Origin: Carposina sasakii
Lineage: Eukaryota; Arthropoda; Insecta; Lepidoptera; Carposinidae
Direction: 5' to 3'
Length of the DNA: 64,000 bases
NCBI GenBank assembly: GCA_014607495.2
Contig: CP053172.1
Location: forward strand, 4,664,888 to 4,728,887
A model generated the notes under the pieces. The model was not told the origin of the DNA and searched no databases. It saw nothing but the letters and a program-made list of their open reading frames with translations. Positions within the stretch are counted from its first letter, which is position 1. Each line of letters opens with the position of its first letter. This document shows, one piece after another, positions 10,901-20,620 of this stretch. A program made the position numbers and the translations under genes.

Positions 10901-13900
10901 ACATACATACGTTTGTATTCCCGAAATGGGGCAGCTAGTAGGTACTGCAAATACATAAAAAGAAAGTCCAGAAACGAGGCCCCAGAGCCAAGTTTAGCAT
11001 ATCGAGACAGATGTTAATTTCTTCTTCTTCTTCAGCCTATTGCAGTCCACTGCTGGACGTAGGCCTCCCCTAGGGCACGCCATGAGGCTAGTGCCGCAGG
11101 GGGGTTTTGACCATAGTCACCACGCTGGGCAGGCGGGTTGGTGACGGCAGTGTGATTTTCGGACTATGTTGTCAGTACGGGAGGCGCTACTGCCCACCTC
11201 TCGGAAACCCATAATCGCCTCGTACGATAGCAACGAGATGTTAATTTATCAGTGTCAAATTGCTACCTCATCGCTTGAGAGAATGCCCAAATTAGTCAAT
11301 TAGTTGACTCTTACGACATGCACTTTAATTTTTGGGATGGTAAAAATTTACACAAACTTTTACGATATTAAGGCCCATACCGTCCTTGTCCTATTCTATC
11401 TATTTATTCAGATGTCGTAAAGGAGCGAACAGACAACTATTTTCGCTTAGTTGCACAATTATTCGAATTTTTGTTCTTACCAAGAGTCGAACCCTGCCCC
11501 TTCAGTTTACCAGTAGTATCCCTAAAATATGGACTAAATTCATTCTCCTCTCTCGATGAATCCCAACTAACTTAATCAAGCCACCATAATACGTACTGTT
11601 AACACTTTTGAAAGCGAATTCGTTCTCATTCGGCTCATAGCCAGTGAGAAGAGCGAGTTTGTCCAGGAACCAGGCGAGCTTCATGATGATTTCCAACTCT
11701 TGCTCAGCTCTGTGATCCTAGAGACATATGTGTGGAAGTTACATACATAGGTAGGTATTAGAGCTATCTATCTAGAAACTGGAAGGGCCAGAAGCGCTTC
11801 CCTTTCCAAAAATGGGATAGGCTGAACCGCAGGATCTCGCCTAGCCTAGCGGGTAATGTAAATGGCAGTGACAAATCGCTAGGTCATCGTCTGAGAGAAC
11901 ACCCCTGAGTTCCTTGGGCGACTCTTACGACACGCACAGAAGGAGACGCAGCTGATGTATTCTAGTGAAGCCCTGCATCATCATAGGGCCATCCTTGATA
12001 ACCTACTAATATAATAAGCTCGTGAGAATGAGAAAATGTCTGGATATTTATTATTTTTTCACGCAAAACCGAACGGATTTTCATTTCATTGCAACTATTT
12101 ACATAACAATTTATTTGTAAACCGTCTAAATACCTACACAGGTAATTATATAACTTCTAGTGCCTATTACGTTAGGTAATAATTAAAGAGATGGCCTTTG
12201 ATAAATCTAATCTTTACGGAACAATAAATACTGCATTTTAGTTTCTCTAAATTGCTTTGAATAGTAGCGCTAGTTACTCTATGTATGACTACATTATCTG
12301 TGTAACTGCTTACAAAAAATGTTAGTTCCGAAATTTCGACAAAGATTTTAATATTTAGGTACTTTACTAATGGAATAATTTCGAGGTTGAAGAGTGAAAT
12401 TTTAAGGATGTTATATAGGCACAGATACCTAATAATAATACCTACTATATCTACTAGTACATATAGTATACCTAGATACGTATTACGTACCTACGTATGT
12501 ACCTACCTCATTTCATACAATAAAACGAGCATACGGAATAACTTATTTCACGTTAAATTATTTTAATAAGTATCTGGGATCAAGGACAGGTTGCTAGTTA
12601 AGTGGCCACCCCATTTCTGCAACACAGCCGTGTCTATTAGATATGGATATATGTCTCTTCTCAAGTAGGTCAATTTGACCGACTAAATGTTGCTTCTAAA
12701 GTGTGAGTAACCAAGGGTTCTGGGGAACTTATTATTCAATTATTTTAAAAATCGTCAGTTGAAAAATTACCCCTGTGAAATTTTCGGTTTTGAGAGATGA
12801 GATCCCATGGCAGTACTAGGGTTTCTTGATCTATAATTAAGAAAAAAAACTACCTCGTCATCCTTGCTATATTTGTCATCATAAGCCAAGTCCTGCAGAT
12901 CACTCGTCGCTGACACAGCCAAGTCGGTCAATCTTCGGACGTACTCGCTTTCCCTTGTTACGTAATCACAGGAGAAGTTTCCGCTGTCTCTTCTATCGTC
13001 TCTGTTACCAAGAAATCATGATATATTCAACATGAAATAGCACTGCTGCCCACTTCCCGGAAACCCTTAATCGCCTCGTACGATACCCACGGGCAGGCAG
13101 GGGTGGTACAAACTACTATGCAGGCGCGACGCGGCTAAAAAATGTTCGTTTCGAAATCAGGCATAGGAGTTATTTTATAAAACGGATCTACACTTTATTT
13201 GTCGATTGTCATTTTTTGAATGAAACTTTATAGTTACTTTCTATATTTGTTACGGCCTGTCAAGTCAAGTAAAACCCGTTTCGAGGCTTTATGTCTGCTA
13301 ATATACAGGTGATTTTTGGTCGTCAACGTTCCCGATAACTACGGAATCTCCTCATCATCACGATCATTTTTCTCCATGGAAGCATACCTGGGAAGTGTCT
13401 GGTTTCCAAAATATTAGGGTCCAAAGTTGAGTAAATAGACTGCGTTTTTCTGCATAAATGCACATTGACGCGCGTAGCAAGATTTTTTCACGAGAAATAA
13501 TTAGTATCTATCTATGAAAAAACTAGCATAAACACTGGACACTACAAATTTCGCCCGATCAAGGAATTAAAAAAAAATAATCCAAAAAAATTACATCGTT
13601 TCCCAGCATTTTTTTTGCCATAAACTTACTTTATTTGATGTATAGAGTACGTACCCTTCGTTAATGGTGGCGACGAAAAAACACTCTGTATATACAGGGT
13701 GTAACAGAAAGGGTATGTTAAGCGAAAAGGTATGTAAATAGCCCATTATTGAGAACCTATTCCCAAAATTTGAGACTCGAAATCACATGTTTATTTTTCA
13801 AGATTGTATGAACATTCATGAGTTGTTTAGGAATTCTCCATACTATCTGGAAAAATAAACATACGATTTCGACTCTCAAATTTTGTGGGTAGGTTACTTT

Positions 13901-16900
13901 TAGTGGGCTATTTATATAGCTTTTCGCTTAACATACCCTTTCTGTTACATCCTGTATAGTATAAGTACCTACTGGGATTCGAACCCAGGTCCAATGACGT
14001 CGCAGGCAGGGTCACTACCTACTAAACCAATCAGTCGTCAAATACACAATACGTCAAAGACAATATTATGTACCTATCTAGGTATGTGTTTACTTAACAA
14101 AAGAAATATTAAAATTAAAATGAAAACAAAAACTTATTCTTTATTGCACGCATACAAAAAATATTTTTTTTTTTACAATTTTTTTTTTACAATTACAATT
14201 AGCTAGGCAAACATTTGACCGCCATCGTGCCTGATGTTAAGCAATATGCAGCCTAGGGTGGTACATGTTTGCCTAGAAAGTGCCTATTCACTCTAGCTTT
14301 GAAGAGACCAATGTAGTAGTGCTCGGGAAATACATCGGCAGGAAGTGCATTCCACTCCTTAGCCGTTCGCATTACAAACGAGTTAGCATTAATTTACAGG
14401 ATAAAAGAAAACTTGACGTAAATAAATAAAAAAATTGTGTACTTACACACCAAACCCTCTTCTCCCATCTCTCCTATCATCAAATCCTCTTCTATCATCC
14501 CTTCTGCTATCAGAATCATCCCTTCTATTAATATCTCTCCACCACGGGTTTAAGTTACTGATAGGCAGCGGCGAGAGAGATGAGTTGAGGGTAGGAGAGG
14601 GTAGAGACGAGTTCGGGATGATTGCCGTGGCGTTGGGCAGGGGTAGCTCGGCTTGGGGTAGCCATGGGATGAGGGGCTGTTAAAAAAAAAACTTTGAATG
14701 CATTATGTATTTAGGTTACGTGGGTGTATCATAGATGTCTTATGGGTTTGATTGTCTGGTTGGATTATCTATGGTTAAAAAGGTTGGTATCCACCATTTG
14801 TCTATGACCCGGATAGCGATTGCAATATACGGGATTGTACTGTAAGATGGCGGATGCCGAATAAACAACACAGTTAAAGTTGCAACATTGTTTTCTTTAG
14901 TTTATTTAACACTAATAATACAATGGGCACTTAGACATAAATTAAAAACTTATAACTAAATAAGATACCGCCGCTTTTCGGGCACTAATATAACCTAGTG
15001 ACCGGCAGGGCTATTACCTAATTTGGAATAAGAACACAGAAGCAACGTGACAACGATAAATTGAGAGTGTGCGTATGGAAAGGCGACTCTCAATTAACGC
15101 TGCCACATTGCTTCGACTTTGCTATTGCAAATTAGGTAATAACCCTGCGGTAACGAATCCAAGGGGTTAGATCTGCAGGCAGGATCACGCAGGGGGTCTA
15201 ACGGCCACGTTCATCGTAGCTGGGGTGAGATGTAAATGTTGTAAGACAAGTTGATAGCTCATTGCTTGAGAGTAATCTACTTCACGTGTGATAAGTACCT
15301 AGGTACATATTACCTTTCTTACTACCTCAGTGTGAATATTTATTTGATTATTTTCATTGCACTTAAGTTCTAAGAATAAATCAGTGAATGCGTGTAACTT
15401 GTGGGAACATGGCTACCTTCTAGAATTGGACAATAGTTGTAGGTACTTACCGAACTAAAGTTACCACGGTTGCACTCCTCAAGGCGTCTGGCAAACCTCT
15501 CGATGGACCTTCGAAGCCCTTCCAAATACCGGCTGCCGCTGTGTACTATTTTATGAACCTAAAATAATTTATAGGATGTTGGTCAGGCAAATACCTACTG
15601 AAGTGCTGAACAAGTACCGTTATATTGAGTTATACGACAGTATTATTAAGGAAATACATTTTTAATTACGTAGATTATCCGCAATGTGTCGATCCTGTCA
15701 CTATGTAAATAGGCTTATCAGTGCCGGCCCGAAGTAAATTTTTGAATGGAGCGAGATCCAATTATGGCGCCTCTCCTGTTTGCTCCTAATAATATATACC
15801 TATATCTTTACCATTTAAGCGCCCTCTAGGATTTGGCGCCTGGAGCGACTGCTCCGCTAACCGTATGGACGGGCCGGTCCCGAGGCTTATGACTAATCAG
15901 CTATTGTAAGATACATTGTTGTTTTTTGGATATTTAGTGACTCTCAGTTACCTATCACTGGTTTATCTGTTATTTATACTTATTTGAGGTACATGTTTGT
16001 CCTTCTGTCACACCCTGTATATATAATTAACAGAGAATGTATAATAGATGATTCTGCATCTTGAAAGGTTTCAATAACATTGTGTATCAGATATTAAAAA
16101 GGAAGTTCATATTTCGACCATGGTTTTCAGATCACCAGCCATGTACGCACATAATGCACCACTTCATATTAGTTTAGATTAGTTTAAATTGTTTGATATT
16201 CTCTTATAATATTTGTAGGTATTACAATAGTCTAGAAGACAACATAACCTCAAATATTATGTTAGTTCCGAATAGGAGCATATGTATGAAATGGACTCTA
16301 CCTTGCGATTGCCTTAACTTAAATCCTTGTCAGTGTCAGAGAGCGTTTAAACGTACGGTAGCAGCGTTAGAGTTTTACTCTGCAACATCACGTATATTCA
16401 GTGTGAATGCTTTAGCAAATACAATAGAACGCGATGTAATAACGCTTTGTTAGAGCGGAGCGCACTCACTGTGTGACCGGTATAGCCTGGTTCAGTAAAA
16501 CAAAACGCGACGTTAATAATGCGGCGGTCGGCTGGAGCGTAAAAACGCTCTACCGCGCGATAAATAGCTCTGTTTTACGAGGCCCTTAGTAGTAATCATG
16601 AGATATCAAATAAATAGATTATACGTATACCTAGAGCAGGGTTCCCAAACTTATTTTGTCTACTACCCACTTTGAGAATAAATTATTTTTAGCGCCCCCA
16701 TTTTTTCACCTACTTAAAACTACTATAACTCCCAAGCCTCTACATAACGCCCCAAATTTTTTTCTGGCTCTCTTACCGCCCCCCTTTAGGCATGCAGCAC
16801 ACATAAGGGGACGTTATCGCCCACTTTGGGAAAGGCTGACCTAGAGCAACATAAGGTGGTGGAATAACTCTAGTTTTAAAATTGAGCTTCCAAATTACTA

Positions 16901-17216
16901 CTTCACACTACTCTTGCTAGCTAGCTACAATTCAATATACTCTTACCTTTTTCTCCATATAAGACAAATAATTATACTCATTCGCGTATTTTTCATCTTC
17001 AGCAGGAGTATTGTGAAGGCTGTTGCCCTCTACATTGGAATAATAAGTGAAATTCCTTTGGCTTTCATTTGGCGGATTAAAAACTGCTTCCTCGGCCCTC
17101 TCCGGTTCGTTTTTCGAATATTTCTCGAAGTAAAATCTCCTTCGCTCAGGCAGATCTATGGTCCATGACGTCACTTCCGCGAGAATGAAAATGAGAACAA
17201 AAAAATTGGCAGCCAT
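6118..17216 (-). CDS. Unidentified secreted His/Lys/Glu-rich protein, seven exons
   Basis: Exons, in order, are 17216-16947, 15558-15451, 14676-14447, 13001-12854, 11717-11481, 10206-10045 and 7967-6118. Phases fit at every junction except inside exon 5, which needs one extra base or a 47-nt micro-intron. The product is about 1000 residues. It starts with a signal peptide (MAANFFVLIFILAEVTSW), followed by Asn-X-Ser/Thr sites (NESQ, NFTY, NATA, NSSL) and an Arg/Asp-rich stretch. A helical EQELEIIMKLAWFLDKL segment comes next. The long last exon is rich in His, Lys, Glu and Pro, with dibasic KRS sites that suit convertase cleavage. It is probably an extracellular or haemolymph protein. I do not recognise the family and assign no function. 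Confidence 0.75.
8006..8800 (+). mobile_element. Non-autonomous Helitron, copy 2
   Basis: Nearly base-for-base copy of 1028-1823, including the 126-bp tandem units; only a few substitutions were noticed (for example ataggc/atgggc and gggcac/ggggac). The terminal CTAG is replaced by CTAT at the join with a second inverted Helitron end. It lies about 40 bp upstream of the acceptor of the terminal exon above. Confidence 0.85.
8813..9180 (-). mobile_element. Helitron-related fragment
   Basis: Begins ctagcggacgcccgcgactt, the inverse complement of a Helitron 3' tail, and runs into AT-rich sequence ending with an 'aatcggttaaatagtttagg' stretch. The far boundary is uncertain. Confidence 0.45.
9193..9474 (+). 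mobile_element. Helitron family 2 (3' part)
   Basis: Contains 'ctcagaaacggctgaaccga', 'gtcccacttaacatataggc' and the tail ending GCGGGCGTCCACTAGT. Inverted copies are at 29398-29695, 45250-45500 and 57439-57757; a 3' fragment is at 37380-37470. Confidence 0.7.
9592..9705 (+). repeat. SINE-1 (tRNA-derived)
   Basis: tRNA-like head 'cccggtagctcagttggtta' (A box), then 'ggtcgtgagttcaagtctca' (B box), then an AT-rich tail 'ttccatttcttaatatt'. The same head plus tail occurs at 39846, 53680 and, inverted, at 54372 and 31222. The shared tail marks it as a SINE rather than a functional tRNA gene. Confidence 0.8.
9743..10013 (-). repeat. MITE family B fragment
   Basis: Carries the family B core (ttggacctcaatatcttgga, ttacaaagaatacgaggtat) but lacks one terminus. 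It ends about 30 bp from the donor of exon 6 of the secreted-protein gene. Confidence 0.65.
10045..10206 (-). CDS. secreted-protein exon 6
   Basis: Acceptor gtttgtag at 10207 and donor gtaagg at 10044; phase 1 to 1. It encodes a Pro/Asn-rich piece with VSTPPPFTLMNAPPNVTLL, an N-glycosylation sequon and two cysteines (MNCM, DRCRF). Another frame is open until a TAA but does not match the neighbouring phases. Confidence 0.75.
10233..10796. mobile_element. hAT-type MITE, copy 1
   Basis: Termini CACTGGCGGCTCCT and AGGAGCCGCCAGTG, flanked by 8-bp near-duplications gtttcaag and gttgcaag. An 8-bp duplication plus this terminus fits the hAT superfamily. The core contains 'gcgatcgctagcgctccact'. Copies with exact duplications are at 23109-23813 and 25558-26039. 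Confidence 0.85.
11022..11240 (-). repeat. RTE-tailed SINE, inverted
   Basis: Minus-strand copy of the 17700-17943 unit: the 'gattatgggtttccgagagg' region, the 'ccgcctgcccagcgtggtga' region and the RTE-like 3' end 'cagcagtggactgcaatagg' with an (AGA)n tail. Confidence 0.7.
11481..11717 (-). CDS. secreted-protein exon 5, internal frameshift or micro-intron
   Basis: Acceptor tctctag next to 11717 and donor gtaaga at 11480. The first half reads DHRAEQELEIIMKLAWFL and on to FAFKSVNSTYYGGLIKL, then meets a stop near 11502. From about 11565 a different frame is clearly coding (REENEFSPYFRDTTGKLKG) and leads to the donor in the phase that exon 6 needs. Either one base is missing near 11565 (assembly error or real mutation), or a 47-nt GT-AG micro-intron starts at the gtacgt there. 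The micro-intron has no pyrimidine tract. Confidence 0.65.
11725..12853. other. intron, mostly unrecognised
   Basis: AT-rich intron. 11840-11960 matches an inverted interspersed repeat also at 20470-20620 and 26310-26420 (key word 'gacatgcacgga' type). 12268-12350 matches a 'gttactctatgtatgactac' repeat also near 30125, 42548 and 48030. The rest shows nothing. Confidence 0.4.
12854..13001 (-). CDS. secreted-protein exon 4
   Basis: Acceptor ttggtaacag and donor gtagtt; phase 2 to 0. It encodes an acidic helical piece with CDYVTRESEYVRRLTDLAV and ends DDKYSKDDE. Confidence 0.75.
13304..13690 (+). repeat. MITE family A
   Basis: Near full-length copy from TACAGGTGATTTTTGGTC to AAACACTCTGTA. It is followed directly by a family C element, sharing TA/TATA at the junction. 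Confidence 0.75.
13692..13957. repeat. MITE family C, palindromic
   Basis: Both ends read TACAGGGTGTAACAGAAAGG and then 'gtatgttaagcgaaaagcta' (inverted at the far end), with a centre of inverted 'gagactcgaaatcacatgtt' segments. It is about 265 bp and could fold into one long hairpin. Other copies are at 28627, 49289, 50365 and 58661. Confidence 0.8.
13975..14040 (-). repeat. SINE-2 head fragment
   Basis: Minus-strand 'gggttcgaatcccagtaggt' B-box region and the adjacent head only; the tail is missing. Confidence 0.55.
14160..14400 (-). mobile_element. LINE 3' end fragment
   Basis: Minus strand translates through the typical LINE ORF2 C-terminus RTAKEWNALPADVFPEHYY followed by GLFKARVNRHF, then a 3' UTR and a poly(A)-like tail (poly-T at 14162). 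It resembles the fragment at 56925-57175. The clade (CR1/Jockey-like) is not certain. Confidence 0.7.
14447..14676 (-). CDS. secreted-protein exon 3
   Basis: Acceptor tttttaacag and donor gtaagt; phase 0 to 2. It is Pro/Ser/Asn-rich with N-glycosylation sequons and ends in repeated Arg/Asp blocks (RRDDSDSRRDDRRGFDDRR), an unstructured charged linker. Confidence 0.75.
15006..15148. repeat. MITE with ATTACCTAATTT ends
   Basis: Inverted ends cagggctattacctaattt and aaattaggtaataaccctg with a small inner inverted pair (attgagagt/actctcaatt). Related to the larger elements at 24121-24286 and 26421-26611. Confidence 0.6.
15149..15450. other. intron, nothing recognised
   Basis: No coding signal and no clear repeat was seen between the MITE and exon 2. 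Confidence 0.35.
15451..15558 (-). CDS. secreted-protein exon 2
   Basis: 36 codons, phase 0 to 0; acceptor attttag, donor gtaagt. It encodes a basic amphipathic helix with VHKIVHSGSRYLEGLRRS and ends in CNRGNFSS. Confidence 0.75.
15581..15670 (+). repeat. MITE family D fragment
   Basis: 'gtcaggcaaatacctactga' followed by 'gaacaagtaccgttatattg' matches the inner arm of the element at 18447-20412. A diverged outer end (tgtcacaccctgtatatata) lies at about 16005-16024. Confidence 0.5.
15880..16630. other. first intron, mostly unrecognised
   Basis: AT-rich intron sequence. An 86-codon frame at 16193-16453 has no recognisable features and I do not regard it as coding. A small 'ggccggcccgaag...gggccggtcc' inverted pair lies at 15722-15880 just before it. 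Confidence 0.35.
16635..16850. repeat. 'gggttcccaaactt' interspersed repeat
   Basis: Begins gcagggttcccaaacttatt and ends cactttgggaaaggctgacc. The same opposed ends (gttcccaaac/gtttgggaac) define repeats at 38402-38507, 43048-43226 and, interrupted, around 56845-57230. Confidence 0.6.
16947..17216 (-). CDS. secreted-protein exon 1 with signal peptide
   Basis: Starts at ATG (17214-17216) and ends at donor gtaaga, phase 0. The N-terminus MAANFFVLIFILAEVTSW is a convincing signal peptide. A basic/acidic stretch with two N-glycosylation sequons (NESQ, NFTY) follows. The region just upstream (17217-17260) is GC-rich (gcgcttttcggcgcgcgcg), in contrast with its surroundings, and may be the promoter. 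Confidence 0.75.
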
Positions 17217-17439
17217 TTTGTTTTGGCGTGCGCTTTTCGGCGCGCGCGTTTTGTAACTGATTTTTTTAGTATATGTCTATTGATTGAGTATTGATAGTAG
17301 TTATGTTTGCGTGAGAAACTCAGGATGTGTATGTATTTTGTAACAATCGCCTTCAAAGGTCAGTGTACGAGGATCAGGCGAAGGTACCTAGGATATGAGT
17401 ATAGGCTGGGTTTTCACTGCTTCGTACTTGAAGGCGTAG

Positions 17440-17637
17440 GTCTTTTTTAACCCAGTCACGGCCCTGTGCCACTTCTCATTATATGTGCTGATTTTAATAT
17501 TATAGAACTTTCACGCAGCCGTAAAACAAACGCCAAATCCATGGCGATTTCAAATGTTGAAATGTTTGGTCCTTCGAGCCGGATCCGTGAGTTTATTAGC
17601 CAAGTTGTCATATTAACATACTCGTAGGATTTGGTAG
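17440..17637 (+). repeat. LTR-retrotransposon relic with PBS-like site
   Basis: Contains 'tttggtccttcgagccggat' at 17566-17585, nearly the same as the primer-binding-site region of the intact BEL/Pao element (ttttggtccttcgaagcc at 59428). It is likely an old LTR/leader fragment; no gag remains. Confidence 0.5.
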
Positions 17638-17639
17638 GA

Positions 17640-17702
17640 TTAGCCGCGTGGTTCCGGCAGATAACCGCGTGGTTCCGGCAGATAACCGCGTGGTGCCGGC
17701 AG
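17640..17702. repeat. 21-bp tandem repeat, three units
   Basis: Three adjacent copies of ataaccgcgtggttccggcag (first copy starts ttag, third has one change). They directly precede the RTE-tailed SINE body and look like amplified SINE head sequence. Confidence 0.8.
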
Positions 17703-17943
17703 AGTAGAGTTTGTACCACCCCATACCTGCCCGTGGGTATCGTACGAGGCGATTAAGGGTTTCCGGGAGGCGGGCAGCAGCGCCTCCCGCACCGACAACA
17801 TAGTCCGAAAATACACTGCGGTCACCAACCCGCCTGCCTGGCGTGGTGACTATGGGCAAAACCCCCCTGTAGCAAGCCTTGTGGCGTACCCTGGGGGAGG
17901 CCTACATCCAGCAGTGGACTGCAATAGGCTGAAGAAGAAGAAG
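17700..17943 (+). repeat. RTE-tailed SINE
   Basis: Body 'ctgcccgtgggtatcgtacg' and 'ggtcaccaacccgcctgcct', ending in 'gggggaggcctacatccagc' plus 'agtggactgcaataggctga' and an (AGA)n tail. This end matches the C-terminal codons of RTE ORF2 ([10 protein letters not shown]). Copies: 11022-11240 (minus), 31430-31570 (minus), 41110-41212, 43330-43500; head only near 13048-13120 (minus). Confidence 0.75.
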
Positions 17944-18049
17944 AAGGATTTGGTATAATCTTCATAAAAGGAAATTTCCGTAACAGTCTGGGAGTAAGTA
18001 AAGTACCTACTATTCGATGTATAGTGTCGGCCTAATGTTAAATTCAATG

Positions 18050-18446
18050 TTAATACAGATGTAGTTTTAAGTAGATGACAGCACTCAATCTCTACACTAG
18101 CTGTCTATGAAGAATTTCGTACCTCATCTCACTATCCATCTCTGTCATTGATGTACCTACAGATGACACATCTATTTGTATCTTACCTCTATTGGTAAAT
18201 TACGTACAAATGACAGATGAACAGTCAAATGGTTTTCGCACGACATTCTATACAATTCGTATACCTCGACTCAAATTCAATTGCCTCTATTGAAATCTAT
18301 GTCTATGGTACATACAAGTCATATGAGAAGCTGTTAAACATTAAAACAATGTTCAATAAATAGATAGATACTGCATAGATAATATTATTCATTTTTAATA
18401 GGCATGTTTATTTATTATTACATTAACTAGCGTGTTTGGAATAATA
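18050..18446. other. intergenic, nothing recognised
   Basis: AT-rich intergenic sequence with no supported feature. Confidence 0.35.
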
Positions 18447-18675
18447 CAGGGTGTTTGTGACAGCCAGGCAAATATTAATATGGTGACTTCAGACCATGAT
18501 TCTGAGATGAAAAGTAGTGAAAATTTTCGCAGGAAAACTGTAAAATTATCCGATTTTTTTTTCATTCTTTCAGGAAAAAAAATAGTGTGGTTCGTTTAAA
18601 TAGGCCTTAAATAATGACTTAAAAATAAAATTTAAATGTTTGGATGTTTTTAAAAAAAGTTCAATTAACTGATCA

Positions 18676-20165
18676 TCATCAGGACTGCCCTTAAACAACT
18701 CAAAAACAACAAAGCGCCGGGCGACGATGGAATTACATCAGAGCTTCTAAGAGCGGGTGGAACTCCGGTACTGAAGGTCCTCCAAAGGCTCTTCAATTCC
18801 GTCCTGCTCGAAGGCGTAACGCCGGAAGCATGGAACAGAAGTGTGGTGGTGCTGTTCTTTAAAAAAGGCGATAAAGCCTTGCTGAAGAACTATAGACCCA
18901 TCTCGCTTCTGAGCCATGTCTACAAGTTGTTTTCAAGGGTAATCACGAATCGTCTTGCTCGCAGGTTTGATGACTTCCAGCCTCCCGAACAAGCCGGTTT
19001 CCGAAAAGGGTTTAGTACCATAGATCATATCCACACGCTACGGCAGATCATACAAAAAACGGAAGAATATAATCGGCCACTATGCCTAGCGTTCGTGGAC
19101 TATGAGAAGGCCTTTGATTCGATCGAGACATGGGCAGTGTTGCGGTCTCTCCAGCGGTGCCATATTGACAATCGATATATCGAAGTGCTGAAGTGTTTAT
19201 ACAGCAATGCCACCATGTCGGTACGAGTACAGGAGCGGAGCACTGAGCCGATTTCTTTGCAGAGGGGAGTGAGACAAGGAGATGTTATTTCTCCGAAGCT
19301 CTTCACCAATGCAGTGGAAGACGCCTTTAAGCTTCTCGAATGGAAAGGACTCGGCATCAATATCAATGGCGAATACATCACTCACCTTCGGTTCGCAGAC
19401 GACATCGTGGTCATGGCAGAATCGCTGAAGGATCTAAGCACAATGCTCGATGGCCTCAATCGAGTCTCCCAACAGGTGGGCCTGAAGATGAACATGGACA
19501 AGACGAAGATCATGTCGAACGTCCATGTGCCGCCCACTCCTGTACTGGTTGGGAGCTCGATGCTTGAAGTTGTTGACGAGTATGTTTACCTGGGACAGAC
19601 GGTCAAACTAGATAAGTCCAACTTTGAGAAGGAGGTAACTCGGCGAATCCAACTCGGCTGGGCAGCGTTCGGGAAACTACGAAGCTTATTTGTGTCCAAG
19701 ATACCCCAGTCCTTAAAGACGAAGGTATTCAACCAGTGCGTGCTTCCGGTGATGACCTACGGTGCCGAGACGTGGTCTCTAACTATGTGCCTCATAAAAA
19801 AGCTCAGGATCGCACAGCGAGCGATGGAGAGAGCTATGCTTGGGATCTCTCTGCGTGATCGAATCAGAAATGAGGAGATCCGCAGACGTACAAAGATCAC
19901 CGACATAGCTGAACGGTCCAGCAAGCTGAAGTGGCAATGGGCAGGGCACATAGCTCGAAGAACTGATGGCCGATGGAGTCGGAAAGTTCTAGAGTGGATA
20001 CCACGTATCGGCAAGCGCAGCGTGGGAAGGCCACCCGCGAGGTGGACGGATGACCTGGTCAAGGTTGCGGGCGTCGGTTGGATGCAGGCTGCTTCCGACC
20101 GGTCGGAGTGGAGGTTGTTGGGGGAGGCCTATGTCCAACAGTGGACTTCTCAGGGCTGTAAATGA
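18676..20165 (+). CDS. RTE reverse transcriptase, N-terminally truncated
   Basis: The open frame enters upstream of the first ATG (18843) with NNKAPGDDGITSELL, a conserved RT block, so the ATG is not the original start. Then come YRPISLL, the QAGFRKG block, FVDYEKAFDS (RT motif A), RQGDVISP and LRFADDIV (FADD catalytic motif). The thumb-like region includes YLGQTV. The C-terminus has [11 protein letters not shown] and [10 protein letters not shown]. The endonuclease half of ORF2 is missing, so this copy cannot move on its own. The stop TAA is followed by the (TGA)n tail. Confidence 0.92.
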
Positions 20166-20173
20166 TGATGATG
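18676..20173 (+). mobile_element. 5'-truncated RTE non-LTR retrotransposon
   Basis: The element runs from within the reverse transcriptase domain to a TGATGATGATGA tail. It is flanked by an exact duplication AACTGATCA (18667-18675 and 20174-20182), proving insertion into MITE family D. Its ORF is intact over the retained part. Confidence 0.92.
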
Positions 20174-20469
20174 AACTGATCAACCCGAAAGGAGAGTCAC
20201 CAGTGATCTAAAAAACAGCAATGTATCACAAAAGACCCATAAACCTATTTAACTAGTCACAGGATCGCCCGATAGAATTGGCGCGGAAAGCAAACATTGC
20301 GTATAATCAAATCAAAAATTAATTTCCTGCGAGTAATAACACTGTCGTATAACTCAAAACAATGGTACTTGTTCACTATCTCAGTATTTGCCTGGCTGTC
20401 ACAAACACCCTGTATATGAGCTATGTTTAGCAGACATTATAAAAAACCCAAGAAACAAGTAGAAAAAAT

Positions 20470-20620
20470 AATAAAATCTATGTAGGTATGTGCTGATGCG
20501 GGGCTTCACTAGAATACATCAGCTGCATCTCCTTCCGTACATGTCGTAAGAGTCGACTAAGAAACTCGGGGATTCTCTCAGGCGATAAGCTAGCAACTTG
20601 TCCCTACCATGCTAAACGTG
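20470..20620 (+). repeat. interspersed repeat 'catcagctgcatctccttcc'
   Basis: Shares 'tgcggggcttcactagaata', 'catgtcgtaagagtcgacta' and 'ctcaggcgataagctagcaa' with 26310-26420, and inverted with 11840-11960. Class unknown. Confidence 0.55.

Larger units (their letters stand above)
18447..20412. mobile_element. MITE family D, split by an RTE insertion
   Basis: Inverted ends of at least 28 bp begin CAGGGTGTTTGTGACAGCC and continue AGGCAAATA; the flanks are TA-rich. Without the LINE inserted at 18676-20173 the element is about 460 bp. A second copy, also interrupted, lies at 57758-58195. Confidence 0.8.

Noticed and set aside
16193..16453. Small gene (86-codon frame)
   Set aside because: No domain, no splice or start context, and it lies in the first intron of another gene.
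18843..18845. ATG as true start of the RTE protein
   Set aside because: Conserved RT residues (NNKAPGDDG) are encoded upstream in the same frame; the copy is truncated at its 5' end.
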